From: Atopobiaceae bacterium
Lineage (GTDB): Bacteria > Actinomycetota > Coriobacteriia > Coriobacteriales > Atopobiaceae
Assembly: GCA_022482785.1 (NCBI GenBank)
Contig: JAKVON010000005.1
Span: 1-64,000 of the forward strand
Reading direction: 5' to 3'
DNA: 64,000 bases
Below are positions 25,229-34,701 of the stretch, piece after piece. The translations under genes were made by a program, and so were the position numbers. Within the stretch, counting starts at the first letter, position 1, and each line of letters opens with the position of its first letter. The notes below the pieces were generated by a model, which worked only from the letters and a program-made list of their open reading frames with translations, was not told the origin of the DNA and did no database searches.

Positions 25229-28200
25229 ATGAAACGTCGCCAGCCCAGCCGCCTGTTCAACCTCGCGATGAGCCTCGTCCTGGTGGTGGGCCTCCTGCCC
25301 TCCCAGGCGTTCGCCGGGGTGGCGCCCTCCACGGCGGCGGCCACGACGGCGGCCGCCGCGTCGCCGGCGACCACGGAGACCGCCCCCTCGTCAGAGACGC
25401 CTGCCGCCAAGACGCCGGCCGTCAAGGCGGACGCGACCACGCCCTCCACCCCGGCGCCGTCCACCTCCGCCACGCCGGACGCGGCCACCACCGCCCCCAA
25501 GGAGAGCGGCTCGTTCAAGCTGGTCGACGTGGCAGACATCACCGGGTCGTCCGTCAAGGTGGGCGACACGCAGGTCACCGATGGCGCCCAGCTCGCGGTG
25601 GGCGACGTCGTGAGCATCCACGTCGAGTACACGATCGGCGCCGACAAGCGCGAGGTGGCGGCCGGCGACGAGTTCACCTACGAGCTGCCCGACTGCCTCG
25701 ACTACTCCGCTGACGGGAACTCCGGCACGCTCAGGGACGGCGACACGGCCGTGGGCACGTTCTCCATCTCCGGCCACACCCTCAAGCTGCACTACGACGC
25801 GGCCCATGCGGGCGACGTCGCGGGCCAGATCTCCGTCTCGGGAACGATCGGCGGCGCGGGCGACAAGACCCTCGACCTCCCTGGCATCGGCAGCTACGAC
25901 GTCACCGTCAAGGATGACGGCCCCGCAGGCGACACCGCCACGGACACCAAGGCCGACGGCGACGCCGCGGATACGGGCGACGAGGACGCGAGCGAGGACT
26001 CCTCGACGGCATCGAAGGACGATGCCCCCACAGACTCGCTGGCGGGCGTGCTCGGGGTGCTTGATACCCCGAGTGCCACGGCAAACAAGATCGGCGGAAT
26101 CTTCTCGACCATCACGACTCAGAGCGACCCCGTGGCGATCACGAGCGCCAACGCCACGGCGACGCTCGGGCTCTACACCGACTCGAGCTGCACCACCCCC
26201 GTCGGCACGGTCGATCGCGGCCAGTCCCTCTACGGGAGCATCGCGATCACCTACACGACCCCGCCGACGTCCTCGGACAACGTCCGCACCTACACCATGC
26301 CCGCGGGCGTCACCCTGACCGGCTCCGCGGCCGGGGCCACCTCCGGCACGCTCTATGGCTCGGATGGCACGACGGTCGCGGGCACGTGGGCCATAAGCGG
26401 GGGAACCATCACGTTCACGTACAACGCCGCATGGCTTCAAAGCCACTCCTCCGAGGTCCAGACCAACTTCAGGTTCGCCTTCACCCTCGACTCGGCCGAG
26501 ACGAATGGCAAGACCTCTCAGACGTATTCGTTCCCCGCGGTGGCTGCCCCGGTGACCGTCACCTTCAACGACGGCAAGATCACGGGCTCCAAGGACCAGA
26601 CCATCGACGCGGACGGCAACGCGACCTTCACCATCACCCTGAATGCCACGAGCGACCTTGCCAACTTCTCGCTTGACGACACGCTCGGAAGCGACTGGAC
26701 GTTCGATGCCAAGAGCTTCACTCTCGACGGAACCTCACCCACTGTTGCGGTGAACGGGCAGAAGGCGACGGTCTCGGCTACGACCATCAGCAAGGGCACC
26801 CACACCATCACCTACAAGGCGGCGCTCTCCGAAACGGGCAAGGCCGAGGCCCTTGCCAACAACGGCAAGCTCCCTGATGCCAATCGCAAGAACTACGCGG
26901 CGTGGACTTGGACGGGGGAGAGCAAGACGGCGGGCGGCTCCAATGCCACGAGCTGGCCCAACGTGAACTACAGCTACGTCGACAAGTACGATGGCTCCAA
27001 GGGCGATAACAACACCGTCAACTGGACCGTCAAGATCAACGACGGCGCCCAGAAGGCTGATGTGAGCAACTATGTCTTCACCGACACCATCGCGGCGGGT
27101 CAGACCTACACGGCGGGCACGAAGGCCACCATCAAGAACTCCAGCGGCACCACGGTGGGCACGGTGGACCTTGACTCCTCGGCGAGCACCTTCACCTACA
27201 CCCTGCCCGACGATGCGGATGAGAACACCTACACGATCACCTACTCCACGACCATCACGAGTCCCGATACCGCCTCCACGCTCTCCAACACGGCTACGGT
27301 CACCCCGCCAGGAGGCAAAGGCATCTCCGATACGGGCACCTACGTCAATCCCGGCAAGGACTCCGACTACATTTCCAAGGAAGTCACCACGAACGACTCC
27401 GCCTCCACCGGCGAGGTCACCTGGACGAGCACCGTCAAAGGCGGCGTCGCCGCGAACGACAAGTTCGACGACGCGTTCGACAACGCCGGCTGGCCGCCCG
27501 CGATCTGGTTCGAGGACGGCACGGAGCCCACGTTGACGCTTGCGACGAGTAAAACCACCCTCGCCGCTGGTACCGACTACACGCTTGGCTGGGACACTTC
27601 CAGCAACCACGACAGCGCGATGCACATCGTTTTCCTCAAGGCCCAGACGGAGGACGTCGTCGTCACGTACAAGACCATGTGCGACAAGTCCGCGCGGACC
27701 TACTCCAACACGTCAAGGTTCACCCATGGCGGAATCGCCCATCCGGCGACGGCCACCTACGCGATCGACGCCCAGTCGGCCCTCACGAAGTCTGGCTCGG
27801 TCTCGTGGGACTCCACCTATGACAACGGCAAGGGTGCCTGGATCGCCAAGTGGAAGGTCACGGCCAACCAGCGCTCGGACACGCAGGAGTACGGTCTGGT
27901 CGACCTGGACGGGAAGGCCGTCACCATCACCGACGCGCTTCCCGCGGACACGACGCTCGTAAACACCGCCGCCTACCCCGTTACCTGCACGGTGAGGACG
28001 AACTACTATCCCAACAGCATCGACGGCGTGAGCCTCACCGGGACGAAGATCGGTGGCACGATTGCGGGCACGTCCACCTCCCCCGTCTTCACGATCCCGA
28101 CGAGCGAGGTCATCGACACTTCAGGTGGAGCGCGCAACGGCAAGGACTATGCCTACGTCGAGCTCAACTACTACACCGTGCTCTCGAATGTCCCAGCCGG

Positions 28201-31200
28201 CACGAGCATGCGTACCAACAGCGTGACGGGTACCAGCGGCGATCTCACCTTCACGCCCGCCAGCTCGGACGTCCAGGTGAGCGATACCGTCCTCTCCAAG
28301 AGCGGCACTCAGCGTTCCGACTCCGAGCTGCTCGACTACACCCTCACCGTGAACCCGCATGCCGAGGACCTCTCGGCCTCGAGCGACACCCTCACCCTCA
28401 CCGACACCCTCGACGGCGACACCACGATCGTCCCTTCGAGCTTCAAGATCATGGACGGCACGACCGACATCACCGGCAGCTGCGCCATCAGTGCCGCGTC
28501 TGCGACAGATGCTGACGGCAAGGTCACGACGAAGCTCAGCATCACGGTGCCTGACTCGAAGTCGCTCATCGTGACCTACTCAACGAAGCTCAACGGAGCC
28601 GTGGGCAGCTGGGTCTCGGTCAAGAACGCCGCCGCCCTGGCCGACGTCGCGAACTCCTCCACCAAGACGGATACCAGCTACCAGGTGCACACCGCCTCGG
28701 GCTCCGCGAGTGGCACGAACGACACGCTCACGCTCACCAAGTCGGACAAGGATTCGATTACGAAGGTGCTGCCGGGAGCCACCTTCCAACTCTACAGGGT
28801 CAATCTCGACGGCTGGACGGATGGCACGACGCTCGACCAGGTGTCGAGTCTCGCCGACACCGAGACCACGGGCACCACCGGCACGCTCACGTTCAAGGAC
28901 ACCACGATCGGGGCCTCGAGCACGAGGATGGACCTCGACACGCTCTACTACTACGTCGAGACGACCTCTCCCTCGGGATATGCGCTCGACTCCACCAAGC
29001 ACTTCGTGATGCTTCCCGGGACCGACTACGCGACCAGGCTAGCCCAGGCCGAGGCGCACGCCGAGGTGGGCACGCCGAGCGGGGAGGGCAGCGTCGTCGC
29101 CTACGACACCAAGGCGGCCTCCACCGACGTGAACCTCACGGCCACCAAGGCAATCGACGGACGCGAGTTCAAGCAGGGCGACGCGTTCACGCTCACGATG
29201 GCGGCGGAGGGTACCAACGACACGACCGGCTACACGATGCCCACGACCACGACGGCCACCACCACGGCCACCTCGGGCACGACCGATGCCCTCACCTTCA
29301 ACGCCATCGCATTCACGAAGGCGGGCACCTACAAGTTCGACATCACCGAGACGTCCGCGGCTCCCGCGGGCATCACCAACAGCGCGGCGACGTCGGTGGT
29401 CACGGTCACGGTGAGCGATGACGGTGCGGGCGGGCTTACCGCGAGCGTCGCCTATGCGGGCGCCGGCACGGATGGCAAGACCTTCACCAACACCTACGCC
29501 GACACGGTGCAGGCAACCCTCAAGGCAACCAAGTCGCTCGATTGGCCGGCTGGGTCCACCCCGGCAAACGAGTTCTCCTTCAAGGCCGCTGCCGTCAGGG
29601 ACTACGGTGCTGCCGTGACCTACTCGGACAACGGTGCCACCAAGGCGCTGGGCACGACGCCCCTCACCGCGACCAACTCCGGTGCGGACGTGACGTTCCC
29701 CACGCTCTCCTTCCCCGCCGAGGCTCGCACCTACCAGTTCCTCATCGCCGAGAACGTCACCGCGTCGAGCTCCCTCTATGAGAAGAGCTCCGTGACCTAC
29801 ACGGCAACGGTCGCTGTTGACAAGAACGCGACCACCCAGGCCTACGAGGCAACCGTTACCTATCTGGGCTCCGACGGCTCTACGGCTGCGACCTTCGTTA
29901 ACACGCGCAAGACGTCGACCCTCGAGGTCGACAAGTCGGTCGTCGGATCGGGCGCGAGCACGACGCAGCTCTTCGACTTCACTCTCACCTTCGACGGCGA
30001 CTACACGTCCCCCATCTCCAACGACACGGATGGTGGCTCGACGGCGGTCGACTTCACCAAAGATACAATCGGGGGCGTGACGGTGGTCACCTACAGGCTC
30101 AACGGTGGCACCAACTCCAAGCTCGTCCTCGCAGGCGTGCCGGTGGGAGCGAAGTACACCGCCGCCGAGACCGCGAACGCCAGCTACTTTGCCAACTCGA
30201 GCTGGAGCCATACCGAGAGCTCCACTGCCACCGACAACGTTCACGCCTTCGCCAACCAGATCAAGACGGCCAACCTCTACGTCTCGAAGGCCGTCGAGGG
30301 CGAGCATGCCGATGCGGCTCGTGAGTTCACCTTCGATTTCACCTTCAAGCTCAAGGAGGGCACCAACCCGCTCGGCGAGATCTCCTACAAGGTGTCGGAT
30401 GACGGCGGCAAGACCTACGGCGACAACACCCAGACCCTGACCACGAAGGAGAGCGAGGGCACGCTCTCCGGCTCCCTCACGATGCACGGCGGGCAAGTGG
30501 TCGAGTTCGTGGACCTTCCCGTGGGAGGAACGGTCACCTATTCGGTCGTGGAGCAGTCGGATAGCTTGTACACGCCCAACCTGATTGGTGCGCAGACCAT
30601 CGACATCACAGACGGTGACACCGCGACCGGCGTTAAGGTCAACTACGTCAACACCAAGAACGCCCCGGAGACCAACGCCACCTGGACGCCATCGGCCACC
30701 AAGACCGTTGACGGTGCTGTGCCTGCGAGCGCCTTCAAGTTCGGACTCTCGCTGCTCTCCGAGCCAGCCGGCGCCTCTGCGACCTACGGCACCACGCCCA
30801 CCACGCTGGCGGTGGGCTCGTCCGTCACGGGCTCCAATGTCGCCAAGAGCAGCGCCGTCTCCTTCGACACGCTCACCTTCGACAAGGAGGGGACGTACAC
30901 GTTCAAGATGAGCGAGACCACGGCCTCGACGGCGACCATCGCCAAAGATGCCTCCACCTACACGATTTCCGTGCCCGTGGAGTACGAGACCTACGTGGAG
31001 GATGACGTCACCAAGGATCGCCTCGTGGTCGACAGTGCCAACATTACCGTGAGCAAGGACGGCATCGCCCAGGCCGCGAATGCGACGCCTTCGTTCGACA
31101 ACAAGTCGGTTGCGGCCACGTCCACGACCGGCAAGATTTCCGTCACCAAGACGCTCGACGGCGTCGCCCCTGCGGCGGGGCTCTTCTCGTTCAAGCTCCA

Positions 31201-33271
31201 CCGCACGAGCGCGCCAACGGACGCCCCCGCCCTTGTCGACCGTACGGCCCCCAATGCCGACGATGGTGCCGTCTCCTTCGGCGATATCAACTACACGAAG
31301 GCGGGCACCTACGTCTACCAGGTGATCGAGACCACCACCAGTGACTCGATCGCATGCGATACGCGTGCCTACACCGTGACGCAGACGGTCGAACTCAATG
31401 AAGTGACCAACGCTCTCAGTGTGACGGGCACCACCTATGCCGCCTCGGCCACGAAGGATCTTGCTGGCCAGACCTCGTCCACCACGGCGGCCGCGTTCGC
31501 GAACTACAGCAAGCCCACCACGGCGGTGCCGCAGGTCACCAAGACCGTTTCCGGCTCCGCCGCGTCCAGCTTCCCCACATTCACCTACCAGATCGCGGCC
31601 GTGAACGGCGGCCCTCTGCCAGCAAAGACGACCTGCACCACCCAGGGCGCAGGCACCGCCTCGTTTGGCAACGTGACCTTCGCGGCAGCCGGCACCTACA
31701 AGTACACCATCTCCGAGCAGCGCGGCCAAGAGGAGGGCTGGACCTATGATCCCACGACCTACACCTGGACGGTGACCGTTGCGCTCGACGCCGAGACAGG
31801 CAAGCTCGCGGCGACGGGCGCGCTGGCCAAGGGTGACAGCGTGTCCGCGGCGTCCGTCTCGTTCGAAAACAAGTACGAGACCACGGCCTTCACCGCCACC
31901 AAGACCTGGGACGACTCGTCGAACGCCTATGGCACGCGTCCCGCCTCGGTGAGCCTGCAGCTCATGCGCAACGGCGTCGCCTATGGCGATGCGGCAACGG
32001 TCACGGGCACGGGCGACTCCTGGACCCACGAGTGGACCGGCCTTCCCAAGACCGATGCGGACGGCACTGACTACACCTACGCGGTGGACGAGACCACGGT
32101 GTCCGCGGGCTACGCGAAGACGGTCGCTGGCACGACCGTCACCAACAAGCTCATGACGGCGATCGTCAGGTTCTCCAAGGCCGACGCGAGCCCGAACGCC
32201 AAGGGCACGCTGCTTGCAGGCTGCACGTTCCACATCGAGTCGACGAACCTCACGCCCAAGATCGACAAGACCATCACCACCAATGCCGACGGCACCATCG
32301 TGGTCGAGGGCTCGACTGCCTCCGTGGCGGGCCTCGCCCTTCCTGCCGGAGCCTATACCCTCACCGAGACGAAGGCTCCCGCCAACTACGAGGTCCACAA
32401 GGGCTCGCAGGCCTTCACGGTGGGAACCGACGGCAAGGTGACGACGACGGACCCGAACCTCAAGGCCACCGATGATGGCGTGGCTCTCGAGCAGACGGAT
32501 GCCCCCGTGAGCACCACCTCCTTCACCGCCACCAAGACCTGGAACGACTCGTCGGACGCCTACGGCATGCGTCCCACCTCCGTGACCCTGCAGCTCATGC
32601 AGAACGGCGTCGCGTACGGCGACGCGGTCGTGGTCACGGGCACGGGCGACTCGTGGATCCACGAGTGGACCGGCCTTCCCAACGCGATCGACGGCGTTAC
32701 CGCGACCTACGCGGTTTCCGAGACCGCGGTGCCCGCGAACTACGCGGCTGCCGTCTCGACGGACGGCAAGACCGTCACCAACACGCTGAACACCCACAAG
32801 GTCACCGTCGAGAAGGTCTCGTCGACGAGCGTGACCACCCAGCTCGTGGGCGCCTCGCTCCAGATCCTCGACTCGGCCGGCAAGGTCGTCGACGGCTGGA
32901 ACACCAACGGAATGGCCCACGTCACGAGCCTGCCGGTCGGATCCTATACGCTGCACGAGGTCTCGGCACCGGCCGCGTATGCCATGGCCGACGACATCGC
33001 GTTCGAGGTCGCATCCGACGGGACGGTCAGCTCCGGCGGCGCGGCCCTCTCGGCGGCGACGGTGGTCATGAAGGATGCGCCCGGAGCGTACACGCCCACG
33101 GGCTTCACTCCTCTGGTCTCCCGTCTCTACCCCACGCTCGCCAGCGCCTCTCTCCTCACGGCTGCGACCGGCGACCAGACCTCCCTGGCGCTGCCCATCT
33201 GCCTGGGAGTGGCCGGCCTCGCGATCGTGGGCGGCGCGCTCTACCTCAGGAAGAGGCACAAGGACGAGTGA
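25229..33271 (+). CDS. Giant cell-surface adhesin with isopeptide-type pilin and Cna-B/SpaA domains, 2680 aa
   Basis: A signal peptide (1-29, ending SQAFA) is followed by an Ala/Thr/Pro linker (30-92), an adhesin-like beta domain (about 93-235), an acidic linker (about 236-280) and several immunoglobulin-like adhesive domains to about 1160. A SpaA-like domain (about 1165-1265) precedes seven consecutive Spy0128-like pilin isopeptide domains (about 1296-2220), each ending in NTY, NTR or similar. Then come Cna-B, SpaA, Cna-B and SpaA modules (about 2220-2625). The C-terminus has a sorting-type membrane helix (ALPICLGVAGLAIVGGALYL) and basic tail RKRHKDE, but the motif before it is LTAATGD, not LPxTG. 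No sortase gene is in the window. Stacked self-crosslinked domains suggest a long stalk presenting the N-terminal head. Confidence 0.92.
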   Translation: MKRRQPSRLFNLAMSLVLVVGLLPSQAFAGVAPSTAAATTAAAASPATTETAPSSETPAAKTPAVKADATTPSTPAPSTSATPDAATTAPKESGSFKLVDVADITGSSVKVGDTQVTDGAQLAVGDVVSIHVEYTIGADKREVAAGDEFTYELPDCLDYSADGNSGTLRDGDTAVGTFSISGHTLKLHYDAAHAGDVAGQISVSGTIGGAGDKTLDLPGIGSYDVTVKDDGPAGDTATDTKADGDAADTGDEDASEDSSTASKDDAPTDSLAGVLGVLDTPSATANKIGGIFSTITTQSDPVAITSANATATLGLYTDSSCTTPVGTVDRGQSLYGSIAITYTTPPTSSDNVRTYTMPAGVTLTGSAAGATSGTLYGSDGTTVAGTWAISGGTITFTYNAAWLQSHSSEVQTNFRFAFTLDSAETNGKTSQTYSFPAVAAPVTVTFNDGKITGSKDQTIDADGNATFTITLNATSDLANFSLDDTLGSDWTFDAKSFTLDGTSPTVAVNGQKATVSATTISKGTHTITYKAALSETGKAEALANNGKLPDANRKNYAAWTWTGESKTAGGSNATSWPNVNYSYVDKYDGSKGDNNTVNWTVKINDGAQKADVSNYVFTDTIAAGQTYTAGTKATIKNSSGTTVGTVDLDSSASTFTYTLPDDADENTYTITYSTTITSPDTASTLSNTATVTPPGGKGISDTGTYVNPGKDSDYISKEVTTNDSASTGEVTWTSTVKGGVAANDKFDDAFDNAGWPPAIWFEDGTEPTLTLATSKTTLAAGTDYTLGWDTSSNHDSAMHIVFLKAQTEDVVVTYKTMCDKSARTYSNTSRFTHGGIAHPATATYAIDAQSALTKSGSVSWDSTYDNGKGAWIAKWKVTANQRSDTQEYGLVDLDGKAVTITDALPADTTLVNTAAYPVTCTVRTNYYPNSIDGVSLTGTKIGGTIAGTSTSPVFTIPTSEVIDTSGGARNGKDYAYVELNYYTVLSNVPAGTSMRTNSVTGTSGDLTFTPASSDVQVSDTVLSKSGTQRSDSELLDYTLTVNPHAEDLSASSDTLTLTDTLDGDTTIVPSSFKIMDGTTDITGSCAISAASATDADGKVTTKLSITVPDSKSLIVTYSTKLNGAVGSWVSVKNAAALADVANSSTKTDTSYQVHTASGSASGTNDTLTLTKSDKDSITKVLPGATFQLYRVNLDGWTDGTTLDQVSSLADTETTGTTGTLTFKDTTIGASSTRMDLDTLYYYVETTSPSGYALDSTKHFVMLPGTDYATRLAQAEAHAEVGTPSGEGSVVAYDTKAASTDVNLTATKAIDGREFKQGDAFTLTMAAEGTNDTTGYTMPTTTTATTTATSGTTDALTFNAIAFTKAGTYKFDITETSAAPAGITNSAATSVVTVTVSDDGAGGLTASVAYAGAGTDGKTFTNTYADTVQATLKATKSLDWPAGSTPANEFSFKAAAVRDYGAAVTYSDNGATKALGTTPLTATNSGADVTFPTLSFPAEARTYQFLIAENVTASSSLYEKSSVTYTATVAVDKNATTQAYEATVTYLGSDGSTAATFVNTRKTSTLEVDKSVVGSGASTTQLFDFTLTFDGDYTSPISNDTDGGSTAVDFTKDTIGGVTVVTYRLNGGTNSKLVLAGVPVGAKYTAAETANASYFANSSWSHTESSTATDNVHAFANQIKTANLYVSKAVEGEHADAAREFTFDFTFKLKEGTNPLGEISYKVSDDGGKTYGDNTQTLTTKESEGTLSGSLTMHGGQVVEFVDLPVGGTVTYSVVEQSDSLYTPNLIGAQTIDITDGDTATGVKVNYVNTKNAPETNATWTPSATKTVDGAVPASAFKFGLSLLSEPAGASATYGTTPTTLAVGSSVTGSNVAKSSAVSFDTLTFDKEGTYTFKMSETTASTATIAKDASTYTISVPVEYETYVEDDVTKDRLVVDSANITVSKDGIAQAANATPSFDNKSVAATSTTGKISVTKTLDGVAPAAGLFSFKLHRTSAPTDAPALVDRTAPNADDGAVSFGDINYTKAGTYVYQVIETTTSDSIACDTRAYTVTQTVELNEVTNALSVTGTTYAASATKDLAGQTSSTTAAAFANYSKPTTAVPQVTKTVSGSAASSFPTFTYQIAAVNGGPLPAKTTCTTQGAGTASFGNVTFAAAGTYKYTISEQRGQEEGWTYDPTTYTWTVTVALDAETGKLAATGALAKGDSVSAASVSFENKYETTAFTATKTWDDSSNAYGTRPASVSLQLMRNGVAYGDAATVTGTGDSWTHEWTGLPKTDADGTDYTYAVDETTVSAGYAKTVAGTTVTNKLMTAIVRFSKADASPNAKGTLLAGCTFHIESTNLTPKIDKTITTNADGTIVVEGSTASVAGLALPAGAYTLTETKAPANYEVHKGSQAFTVGTDGKVTTTDPNLKATDDGVALEQTDAPVSTTSFTATKTWNDSSDAYGMRPTSVTLQLMQNGVAYGDAVVVTGTGDSWIHEWTGLPNAIDGVTATYAVSETAVPANYAAAVSTDGKTVTNTLNTHKVTVEKVSSTSVTTQLVGASLQILDSAGKVVDGWNTNGMAHVTSLPVGSYTLHEVSAPAAYAMADDIAFEVASDGTVSSGGAALSAATVVMKDAPGAYTPTGFTPLVSRLYPTLASASLLTAATGDQTSLALPICLGVAGLAIVGGALYLRKRHKDE

Positions 33272-33301
33272 CCCTCGGCAGCCGCCCTCGGGAATGCCTT
33301 G

Positions 33302-33331
33302 CGGGACCTGGGTTCGCCTGGGTCCCGTTTT
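33302..33331 (+). terminator. Intrinsic terminator of the giant adhesin gene
   Basis: CGGGACCTGGG (33302-33312) pairs with CCTGGGTCCCG (33317-33327) over 11 bp, including two G-U pairs. It closes on the very stable TTCG tetraloop and is followed by TTTT. It lies 30 bases after the stop. Its T-tract runs directly into the first palindromic repeat. Confidence 0.9.
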
Positions 33332-33450
33332 GCACTCGCACGTTTCCGCCGTGAGTGCATGGGCGATTCGTGCACTCGCGGCGGAAACGTGTGGAAAGGG
33401 GCTGGATTAGCCCAAACCTCATGCACTCGCGGAAGATTCGTGCGGCGCGC
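33331..33450. repeat. Palindromic repeat family A, locus 2
   Basis: A 21-bp inverted repeat (33339-33359 with 33371-33391, one G-U pair as RNA) surrounds an 11-nt loop TGGGCGATTCG. The arms contain CACGTTTCCGCCG and TGCACTCGCGGCGG. A further half copy (TGCACTCGCGGAAGATTCG, from 33422) overlaps the last codons of the minus-strand gene that ends at 33419. Confidence 0.85.
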
Positions 33451-34411
33451 GTGGCAGGATTCTCCGCCTCAGCTCCCGCTCTCGGTTCGCGTCCCTTGCG
33501 CTGGGGGTCCGCAGACGCCATCCCGCCTTCCTTGCCATCGCTCTCACCAGGGAGTCCGTTGCCTCGGCATCCCTCGCCTGCTGCCATGTGAGCGTGAAGA
33601 CGCAGACCCCCATCGTCTCCAGAGCGGCACGCTTCGACGCGTCGCGGGCCATCCCGGCGGGGCTCGCATGGAACTCGTTGCTGTCGTACTCGAGCGCAAT
33701 CCTCTCGCGCGGCCAGAAGAAGTCGCACTCAACGTAGCTGCGCCTTGCCACCTTGCGAGCGACGTCGTCGAGGTCGACGCGATGGTTGATCAAGGGGGTG
33801 GGGCAGCCCTTTCCCCCGCGATGCGGCGGCAGGCCCAGGAGCATCGAGGAGACGGACTCCATGGGCGAGCGCGAGCCCTCGCACACGAACCGCAATGCCG
33901 CACGCGCCATCTTGGAGCCCCTGGCGGACGGGGTGCCCTCGACGAATTCGAGAAGGGACGCCCTGGTGGCGAGCGGTACGGCCCTGTTCGAGAACCCGTC
34001 CCCGCCGGCGGGGGAGAGGGAGTACCGGCCGCAGAGCTCATATCCGAGCAGGACCGTGCCCACGAGGTCGAGCCTGCCGGCCATCTGCAGGTAGACGAAC
34101 TCGGGAGAGCAGCAGTACACGTCATCCCTCACATGCCAGAACGAGCCGGGGGAAGGGGGCCTGCTCCACACGCGGCATCGCATGATGCGCGTGTCCCTGC
34201 GCGAGGACCTCGCGGGCACGAGGACGCTGATGGGCAGGTCGTGCATCCCGATCGCCTCGAGAAAGCGAACGGCCTCGCCGTCGGCCTTGGGGATGTGGCC
34301 GGCGAACGCCTCGTTGTTGGCCATGCTGGCCTCAGGCGGCATCGCCATGCCGCGAGGCTTGGCTGCGCGCCAGCATTGGAGGGCGGATATGTCGCTGAGA
34401 AAGATGGTCAT
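33419..34411 (-). CDS. Hypothetical protein with C-terminal DUF559-like endonuclease fold
   Basis: The 330-residue protein has an N-terminal half with no family I can name and a C-terminal region (about 230-300) reading VECDFFWPRERIALEYDS and, later, GVCVFTLTW. This resembles the DUF559/very-short-patch-repair nuclease fold, where an Asp and a later Glu sit in a restriction-like core (D in VECDF, E in ALEYD). Proteins of this shape in actinobacteria are often linked to toxin-antitoxin or abortive-infection regulators, but no partner gene is seen. The last codons and stop lie inside a palindromic repeat half copy, and the promoter region is unusually AT-rich, which together hint at acquisition by transfer. 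Confidence 0.72.
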   Translation of the reverse strand: MTIFLSDISALQCWRAAKPRGMAMPPEASMANNEAFAGHIPKADGEAVRFLEAIGMHDLPISVLVPARSSRRDTRIMRCRVWSRPPSPGSFWHVRDDVYCCSPEFVYLQMAGRLDLVGTVLLGYELCGRYSLSPAGGDGFSNRAVPLATRASLLEFVEGTPSARGSKMARAALRFVCEGSRSPMESVSSMLLGLPPHRGGKGCPTPLINHRVDLDDVARKVARRSYVECDFFWPRERIALEYDSNEFHASPAGMARDASKRAALETMGVCVFTLTWQQARDAEATDSLVRAMARKAGWRLRTPSARDANRERELRRRILPRAPHESSASA

Positions 34412-34560
34412 GGTTGCAGACTATCATGCCAGAACGAAATGGCAAGAGGATTCTACAACATAATCTACCAGGTAATATTATCGATATTTCCTGTTAGATT
34501 TCTGTTATAAATATACAATACTGATGCAATAGGAGCATTCGCCGAATCATGCGGGAACAC
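34412..34560 (-). promoter_or_regulatory. AT-rich upstream region of the DUF559-like gene
   Basis: About 34435-34545 is strongly AT-rich (for example TTATAAATATACAATAC, 34504-34520), in contrast to the GC-rich surroundings. Several -10-like boxes are present on the minus strand, such as TATATT and TAGAAT, so it probably holds the promoter of the minus-strand gene. No single start can be chosen. Confidence 0.45.
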
Positions 34561-34564
34561 AACG

Positions 34565-34673
34565 TCGCACCTTTTCTCCCCGAGTGCACGAGCAATCCAT
34601 GCACTCGGGGAGAAAAGGTGCGAAAGTGAGGCGATTCGGCTTTAGATCCATGCACTCGCGGCGGAAACGTGCG
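34565..34673. repeat. Palindromic repeat family A, locus 3, with a 24-bp perfect inverted repeat
   Basis: Bases 34565-34588 pair perfectly with 34600-34623 (24 bp) around an 11-nt loop (CGAGCAATCCA), which is the reverse complement of the loop type TGGATTGCTCG. The arms contain CCTTTTCTCCCCGAGTGCA. A separate half copy (TGCACTCGCGGCGGAAACG) starts at 34651 and continues to the 3' end of the kup gene. Confidence 0.92.
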
Positions 34674-34701
34674 AGCCGCGAGGGTGGGCGGGTGCCCAGG
34701 C

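Noticed and set aside
29039-33259. A 1406-codon open frame antisense to the giant adhesin
   Set aside because: It is a shadow of the GC-rich repeated coding strand: low-complexity Arg/Gly/Val sequence, no motif, and no ribosome site. The plus-strand product has a signal peptide and known domains.
24971-34673. CRISPR array
   Set aside because: The repeats are palindromic elements at separate loci, with no regular spacers and no cas genes.
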